Shown here: one piece after another, positions 38,124-44,497 of the stretch
How positions within the stretch are numbered: the first letter of the stretch is position 1
Layout: the number at the start of each line of letters is the position of its first letter
Assembly: GCA_943704525.1 (NCBI GenBank)
Contig: CALSCQ010000814.1
Location: 1 to 44,497, forward strand
Reading direction: 5' to 3'
Length of the DNA: 44,497 bases
Source of the DNA: Pigoraptor vietnamica
Lineage: Eukaryota; Opisthokonta; Filasterea
Made by a program: the position numbers and the translations under genes
The notes under the pieces: model-generated
Told to the model about the DNA's origin: nothing
What the model saw: the letters and a program-made list of their open reading frames with translations, nothing else
The model's database searches: none

Positions 38124-38687
38124 GTTCGAGTTTGAAACGGTGAGCACGAGCACGCACGCTCGGCTTGCACGGCTGAAGCAAACAAAGGAGGGGGCGACCA
38201 CCCCCTCTTTGCGCTGCTACACACGCATTTCCTTTGATCTCGCGCGCTGCTATCGACAACGGACGACTCGAACGCGTTGCGTGTCGACGAAGGGAAATAC
38301 GAAAAGGAGATACAAATCGAAGCACTGAAGAGGGGAGGGACTGTGTTGGCAGCGTCGAACTTGCCCGGTCAATGGGAGAAAACGCGAATGCGCAATAGGT
38401 GGATGTTAACATTCCAGGCCAGTGGCACAAGGGGTGAGGGTTACCGATGTCCAGGCAACCTCTTCTCGGTGAACCCATCGTTGGCGGCCGGCACTCGCTG
38501 ACCGTCGATCTCCTTATGCGACAGGCGACAGAGATCGCGCACACCCCTTTGGCACTCTCCACTGACGGAGCCCACTCAACAAAGGGTAGCAAATCTGATT
38601 CAGAGAAGTCATTTTCACTCAAGGAGCATCGCACCGGCTGACAGCGAGCCAAACAGAGGCGCCGGCAACTGCGAGCCCCCGATGCAA
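38124..38687. other. Spacer upstream of the receptor kinase
   Basis: 564 bp between the receptor start and the 5-alpha-reductase stop, same strand. No microsatellite, no convincing ORF and no recognised promoter element. Confidence 0.4.
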
Positions 38688-39912
38688 TCACCACACAAAC
38701 GGGATGAGGGCACGGCGGGACTTGGGATAGTCGTCGAACTTCTCGACGTACCACTGGTGGTGGTGGATGGCGCGGGGGCCAATGTTGCAGAACGTGAAGA
38801 GCGCAAACGCGGCCGCGGGAAGGGACCATGCCGCGATCGCGAACCCAAGCCACTCGACAATCTCGCCGAAAAAGTTGGCGCCGGAGACATATTCGAACAT
38901 GCCGCCGCGGGGTATCTTGTAACCCGTCTCGCCGGGCTTGCGAAGGTTGCGGAGAATGTCGTCCGCCTGCGTGTTGATGTGGAACCCGATCAGGAAGAGG
39001 GCGACGCCGGCGACGAAGCGGGGATCCTGGACCCACGCGGCGTCGTACGAAGCGAAGGTCGCGAGGTAGCGTGTCTGCATGTAGCCGTTGGTGAGGCAGA
39101 ACAGAAAAGCGAGGAAGAAGAGGACGAAGGGGGTCGGCTTGCCCCCGCGCATGCGGAATGGAAAAACGAGCGCCCTGCATGGGTGACGCCGGTTAGACTC
39201 ACGTTGACGTGGTGTGATGCACTCATGGACCAAAACCCTCCCCTCCCCTCCCAACCCCCGTGCCACACACGCACATGGACACACTGACTTTGGTTCGGTA
39301 TACCAGCCCGCCGGCCGCAAAATTGTTGCAAACTGACTTAGTACCAAACACTCACATAGACACACGCAACACTTAGAAATCCGTCCAAGGAATAAGAATA
39401 GACACGCAATCAACCACGAAAACATTAGCCTTACAAGCAATGCATTACGCGTGCATGGGAAGCGCACGAGGTCACCCAGCCCTCTACAAAGCACACTCAA
39501 GACCGTCACGCCCACGCGGGCAACTTCGTGCGCACCGGCCACACTCCACGCACCTGTTGGTGTAATGAAGCAGGAACATCCCGAAGAGCACGCGGTTCGG
39601 CCACTGCGACAGCTTGTTCGCGTCGCCGTACACGAGCGACACGGCGGCCATCACGACGCACGGGACCTCTTGGAGAAACCACGCGAGGCGGCCGTTCATA
39701 AGAAAACCGTAAATCTTTGACGCCGTCGCGCTGTAGCGACCGTACGGCGCTATCGTCGCCTGAAGAGAGAGGAACGACAGGAGTCCCATAACGATCATGA
39801 CGACGGCGATGAGACGGATGAAATCGAGCTCAAACGCAGTGTTGCCGCGCACAAACGCGAGTCCGTTTGTCGCGATGGACTGAAGCGCGGGGATGACGCC
39901 CTCGAGCGACAT
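38688..39912 (-). CDS. 3-oxo-5-alpha-steroid 4-dehydrogenase family (SRD5A1-like)
   Basis: NADPH-dependent reductase of 3-oxo-delta4 steroids or related lipids in the ER membrane. Two exons, 39912-39554 and 39174-38688, join in phase 2 to 281 residues (human SRD5A1 is 259). Several transmembrane helices are visible. The N-terminal half has WFLQEVPCV, whose Glu aligns with the catalytic Glu of SRD5A2. The C-terminal domain has FRMRGGKPTPF, INTQADDILRNLRKPGETGYKIPRGGMFEYV, ANFFGEIVEWLGFA and HHHQWYVEKFDDYP, the conserved cofactor-binding region. It ends IPFVW close to the family end. The sterol substrate cannot be told from sequence. It is divergent from the mitochondrial-protein gene. Confidence 0.94.
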
Positions 39913-40164
39913 GGTGGCGGTGGCTGTGCACGAAGGCGGAAGCAGCCGTTATGTAATGGAGGGAGTGAAGTTAACGCATGCTTTGGTCAGAGAGAAAAGT
40001 GCACATGTGCGCAACACTTGTCTGGACACAGGTATCTGGACAGCCTCCCGGGTGTACGTGCAATGTAAACAAATCTCCACCCAAAAGAGGGCATTTGTGC
40101 GTCGGCGGAAGCGTTAGAGGAAAGGTGAATGCATGCGTATGTGTGGTGTGTGTGTGTGTGTGTG

Positions 40165-40196
<32 letters not shown>

Positions 40197-40899
40197 CGTG
40201 CGTTGTCTTCAAGAGAGGTACAATAGCCATTGGTAATGGTATGCCAAAAATGCAGGTCAGATTCGGACACACGACGCGGGCACAATACACGCGTGACATT
40301 CCATGTCGGGACTTACTCTCACGTGTAAACTACGTTGGCGTAAACATTCTTTGAGGTCAATGCACTGCCTATTGTTGTCGGGGGGGAGAGCCATTGGGCT
40401 GCACCAGGGTGCTTCCGTCAGTCGGCATGCGTGTGTGTGTGTGCGTGTTGTCGTATGTCCGGTGTGTCGTTTCCCTCTTACGCCACATTGCGTGTGCGTC
40501 GGCGTGTGCGCAGTCGAAGCTATTTCGCACGCCACCGCCTCAACGCACCGTCAAGAGTCAAACTTACACGTAATCTTATAAGACTTCAACCCATCAGCAC
40601 ACTTGACTCACTGTGGCTATTTGGACCTTTCCCCCGCAACTCTTTCAACACGAGAGAGAGATCGTCTTCGATCTACCCGACGTTACCTTCGCTAAAGGTC
40701 ACGTTCCATCCCCCACGACGACTACGCAAGCCACCAACGCACGCAATCTCAGTTGCATTCGACGGCAAGCACATACGCTTGCAAGCCCTCACGTCACGAC
40801 CGACCCGTTCGTCTCCACACATTCCAGCCTTCTACGTTCTACCGTTGCCCTCAGCAAACGACGTTAGCAAGCAACAAGCCGCGCCAATCACAAGCAAGA
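39913..40899. promoter_or_regulatory. Divergent spacer with GT microsatellite
   Basis: 987 bp between start codons. (GT)n lies at about 40146-40196. A G-run lies at 40381-40387. No coding sequence is recognised; the open frame before 40900 is probably 5' UTR. Confidence 0.45.
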
Positions 40900-42225
40900 A
40901 TGGCGATCCGACTCATGCGACGTCTCGCTTCGGCTCTGCCGCTTCTCACGTCGCGCGCAGCCCCAAAGCCCCGCGCCGAGTCCGCCTACGTCATGCCCGT
41001 TCGGCTGATGCACCCGATGACGCGACCGACAGAGCCCAATCGCCCCGCCGGCTTCGGTGGCATGTTCACGCACGATGAGAAGGCGAAGCCCAGTGCGGCA
41101 AACAAGGAGGACGGGCCGCGTCCGGGCGATAGCCGCGACGAACACAAGGCTGCGATCGACGACTTCAAGGACACGCAGCGGCGCGTGGCCGCAGAGAAGC
41201 GTAAGGAGGAAGAGCGCGCGGCGACGGACACGGCTTCACGCACGTTCGAAAAGTATAAAGCGGACCCGACCGGCGACCACGGCCTCGACAAGGCCATCCT
41301 CAAGGTTTGGAGGGAGGTATCGCCGAAGGATCGCATGCCGGACGGCGTGCTGTCTGCGCGGGAGGTGTGGGAGCTCGTCAAGCAGCGCGAGTCGCCGCCG
41401 GCGGGATCGGAGGTCCTGTTTCGCGGGATGCTGCAACAAGGGGACATTGACAGGTGGGTGGGGGTTTCGTGTGCGACCGTCGCGCACATTTGTACGCATG
41501 CACACACGCAGACACACACTCTCTCACACACACCGATCTCACTCTCACTGACCATTAACCACCTCAGCCTGATGAGGGGCATCTGCGAATACCGCGATAT
41601 CTTCAAAGCGCCGGTGCCAACGGCGACGTTCAACGAACTTCTTGAGGTGAGGTCGCTGCGTGGAATAGCAAACACACACACATACACACACATACACACA
41701 CAGACACACACACACAGACACACACAGACACACACATACACACACACACAGACACGCAATTGAACGGGTTCACGCACTCACACAACGTCGCACGCGCACA
41801 TCTCTCCCCAGTACTGCGTCGAACGCGATGGCCCCGAGCACGTCAAGATCGGCCTTGACCTTCTCTCAGTGATGAACGACTGCGGCTCCCTCCCCGACGA
41901 CCGCACTCTGGACCTCTCCGACTCGCTCAACGCCTTCTTCCCGTTCGAAGACAACATAAGCGAGAATGCGGACGCGTACAGCACGAAGCTTGCCGAGAAG
42001 AAATCGCGCGCGAGGGAGGAAGAGGAGGCCCCGCCGGAGACAGTCTCTCAAATGTGAGTGCCCGTGTGCCCGAATCCCTCCCCCCCTCTTTCCCCTCGTT
42101 CTCCCTTCCTCCCTCCCCCCTCTCTCACTGCAGTTCGCTGACCTGAGAATGCCCTTCGCAGCATCACTCACAGCGTGTGGGCGGGGTATGAGACGAAGAC
42201 GGCGCAACGCCGCCCCGAATTGTAA
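40900..42225 (+). CDS. Probable mitochondrial protein, helical, family not recognised
   Basis: Four exons, 40900-41453, 41568-41646, 41812-42053 and 42162-42225, close in frame to 312 residues. The N-terminus (MAIRLMRRLASALPLLTSR) is basic, amphipathic and lacks acids, a good mitochondrial presequence. A charged linker (~60-130) follows, rich in Lys/Glu/Ala and likely coiled coil. A helical domain (~135-260) includes AILKVWREV, VWELVKQRE and TFNELLEYCVERDG followed by HVKIGLDLLSVM, spaced like pentatricopeptide-type helical pairs, though no full repeat is certain. The end could be TGA at 42055, but the strong GTGAGT donor there and an in-phase exon encoding ITHSVWAGYETKT support the longer form. 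Ribosomal or RNA-related roles are only guesses. Confidence 0.72.
41678..41757. repeat. CA microsatellite in the mitochondrial-protein gene
   Basis: (CA)n with CATA and CAGA interruptions in intron 41647-41811, sense orientation. Confidence 0.9.
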
Positions 42226-42586
42226 GCGGTACTGAACGAACGACAACCGCGAAATGAACCCACTCTGGGCTAACGCTGTTCCTGAAGTATGAAGACACAC
42301 ACACGCACACACGGACACATACATGGGACGCACAGCACACAGCCTCCCTCGCAACACACTTGAGCACCCTCAGTACAAATACATGATTAGCCTGTAATGC
42401 CGGTTTTTACCGAAGGCAAAACGCGCGCAGACGCAAGCGACAAAGTCAAACCACGCACGCCACAGCAGGAACAACAAGAGATAGGCCGCTACGCGCGCGC
42501 CACACACACACACACACCGCAAAACACAGCGAGGGGGCGCTTCGACCCACTCATTGTGCCTTGAATTTGGCGGATGCGTCGGACGC
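42226..42586. other. Convergent intergenic region
   Basis: 361 bp between the mitochondrial-protein and LUC7 stops. It has a short CA run at 42298-42322 and 42501-42517. No gene is seen. Confidence 0.4.
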
Positions 42587-44373
42587 TCAGTACCGCCTGC
42601 GATGGGAGAAACAAACACACAAACAGATACGAAGAAACAACAACGCTTTGCGCGTGAGAGGTGGCCAGGGAAGAAATGTCCGAACAAACGCGCGCGTGAC
42701 CAACCCAATCCCTCTTTAAACGTCGCACACAACTACCTGCGAGCTCATACTCACAACTAACAACTCCACACACAGCGAAAGTACTTATCTCGACGAGCGG
42801 AGACACTCACCTGTCGCGGCTGCGGCTGCGGCGGCGCCTGCGAGTGTTGGAATTGATCGAAATTTAGCACACGCACACACGAGTAGGCATCTCTTCCCCC
42901 AACTGATGATAATTTTCGCGCCGAACACTCACGGGCTTCGGCTGCGACTCCTCCTCCTGTAGTCCCTGTCGCGTCCACGGTCCCGGTCGCGGTCCCGGTC
43001 ACGTGAATCGCGGTAATCCCGGTCGCGGTCGCGGTCCCTGTCACGCGAGTCACGCGAGTCGCGGTAGTCGCGAGAGTCCCTGTCGCGATCGCGATCGCGG
43101 TCGCGGTCACGTGAGTCGCGCGTGTCTGAGACGGAGGAGCGGCGCTTGTCCTTGATCTGCTGGATGCGCTCGCGCATCTGCGAAAAAATGGAACAAAGGA
43201 TTAGACCGTCAGAAGACGACAAGCAAGATGCAACGGAGAAGTGGTCGCGTCGCGCACACACACGCGTGTGGTACGTGCGGGTATGTGTGTGGGTGTGTGC
43301 GTGTGGGTGCGTGTGGATGAGTGAGTGCGTGCGGGCGTATGTGTCCGTGTGAGTGCGTGCGTGTGCATGTGCGCATTCAGCGTGCGCACCCCACCTGCAA
43401 GTATCCCAGGTGCATGCGCCCTCCAAAGTGATCGGCGAGGCGAATGTCGGCGTCAAACAGCGACAACATCGCACCGCACGCCTCGCACACGCGCAGCTTT
43501 TGGGCGTTGGAGCCAGGGGGAAGGAGGCGCTTGTAGTCGGCCTCCAGGTTCTTCTTCTGCGTGTTGAGGTCCTCCACTTCTTTCAACAGCGCGATCGAAG
43601 AGTCGACGTTGCCCGCAGCGCCCGCCTCCTCGGCCTTTGCGACCTTCTCTCCGATGAGTTGCACAAGATCCTGCGGGATATTAAAGGGTAAAAAGAGTAA
43701 GTGAGAGAGGTCATGTAAAGAAACACGCGCACACACTCCCGCACACGCGGGGAAGATGAAAGCGCACAGAGGGAGTAAGCGAGACATGTTCACGTACACT
43801 CACTAACGCACATGTGAGAAATGGAAGCGCACAAAGGGTGCGGGTATGCAAAGTATCACACACACACACACACACACACTCGCACGGCAAGCAATATGAA
43901 AACATACAAAGGGAGGGCATGTAAGAGTATCACGCACACACATGCACACACACACACGCACACTCATACACCCACGCACGGGACCAACATATAACCATGC
44001 TGTCAAGGGCTCGCACGAACAAACAAGCGCGTCCAACGCACCTGAATCTGGCGCGACACTGCCGCCTGCTCGGGGTCCTCACGCTGCGTTTCGTCCAACC
44101 GCGACTTGATCTTGGCAATCTTCCTGTCGCACTCGGTCACGTACTCTTGCAGGTAGGCGAGATGCTCGCGCTCGTAGCCGTGGTCGCGCGTCTTTGCGGC
44201 CTCTTCGTACTGCTCCTTGAGCTTCTGCGAGTGCATCTTGCTACAGGCGCCAAGGTCCACCTTCTGCTCACGCGACAGAGCAGCGGATATTGCAGTGTGA
44301 GAGAGAGGCACTGCAGCGAGAACAACCTATACGCACACATTGCGCGCGCACACACACACGCACACACACACAC

Positions 44374-44409
<36 letters not shown>

Positions 44410-44497
44410 CTCCTTCCCTCTCTCTTTCTCTCTCTCCACACACACACCTCATTATATGTCGTCCGTCCCTTCTCCTTGACCTTCTCGCACACTTTCA
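42587..44497 (-). CDS. LUC7L: LUC7-like U1 snRNP splicing factor (5' end beyond window)
   Basis: U1 snRNP-associated factor that helps 5' splice-site choice. Visible exons: 44263-44042, 43670-43395, 43177-42933, 42837-42811 and 42596-42587, in phase. Sequence starts inside the first zinc finger (KVDLGACSKMH). The central coiled coil has YLQEYVTECDRKIAKIKSRLDETQ and GNVDSSIALLKEVEDLN. The second zinc finger is LRVCEACGAMLSLFDADIRLADHFGG with RMHLGYLQ. The tail is an Arg-Asp dipeptide region followed by RS repeats (RRRSRSRSP), here of the pattern R-D-S-R-D, ending DRRY. The last coding exon gives only 10 nt. The N-terminal ~30-45 residues are outside the window or not identified; an exon-like piece at 44449-44497 does not match the family. 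Confidence 0.93.
42960..43130 (-). repeat. Coding Arg-Asp/Arg-Ser repeat tract of LUC7
   Basis: A hexanucleotide-like repeat encoding alternating Arg-Asp with Ser and Tyr insertions. It is repetitive at DNA level (variants of TCGCGG, CGGTCG), so unequal exchange could change its length. Confidence 0.85.
44348..44408. repeat. CA microsatellite in LUC7 intron
   Basis: (CA)n upstream of the exon ending at 44263; (UG)n in sense. Confidence 0.9.

Noticed and set aside
44449-44497. Possible N-terminal LUC7 exon (KVCEKVKEKG...)
   Set aside because: It lacks the CxxCP finger expected before DLGAC, and no reading frame matches the family; it may be intron or another exon type, so it was not merged.

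Overview
The window is nuclear DNA of a eukaryote: GC-rich coding sequence, 14 protein genes (12 complete, one cut at each edge), most split by short introns with GT-AG ends, and (CA)n/(GT)n microsatellites in many introns and spacers. The gene set suggests a unicellular opisthokont, most likely a holozoan protist. It includes an Sp/KLF three-finger factor, a transmembrane kinase of tyrosine-kinase type, a histone-mRNA stem-loop-binding protein, a 53BP1/Crb2-type mediator with tandem Tudor and tandem BRCT domains, and a fungal-style Zn2Cys6 factor. The lineage is inferred from family content only. I saw no rRNA, tRNA, CRISPR or autonomous transposon.

Layout: PRMT5 (minus, 3' end beyond the left edge) is divergent from SLBP (plus). 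SLBP converges on RPB12/RPABC4 (minus), which is divergent from a 15-exon 53BP1-like gene (plus, 7.5-14.2 kb). An intronless HMG-box gene (minus) and a Zn2Cys6 gene (plus) follow, head to head across a 1.7 kb spacer without CA repeats. Next come a coiled-coil nuclear protein, possibly CENP-U/Ame1-like (minus), PDK1 (plus), an intronless Sp/KLF gene (plus), a Prx5-type peroxiredoxin (minus), BolA1 (plus) and a small two-helix membrane protein (minus). The right part holds a 1419-residue receptor kinase with a beta-helix ectodomain (minus), a steroid 5-alpha-reductase-type enzyme (minus), an unidentified mitochondrial protein (plus) and LUC7 (minus, 5' end beyond the right edge).

Strand alternates at almost every gene, giving several short divergent promoters. 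Functions are mostly housekeeping: arginine methylation, histone mRNA handling, transcription, splicing, damage signalling, PI3K signalling, redox and Fe-S/thiol biology, lipid reduction. They do not form one pathway.

Exon models were built by eye from protein similarity plus splice sites and checked for reading phase; all full models close in frame. The most distinctive items are the protist 53BP1-like gene, the beta-helix receptor kinase lacking an activation-loop tyrosine, the HMG/Zn2Cys6 divergent pair, two GC-AG introns, and a minisatellite that has copied a 5' splice site.
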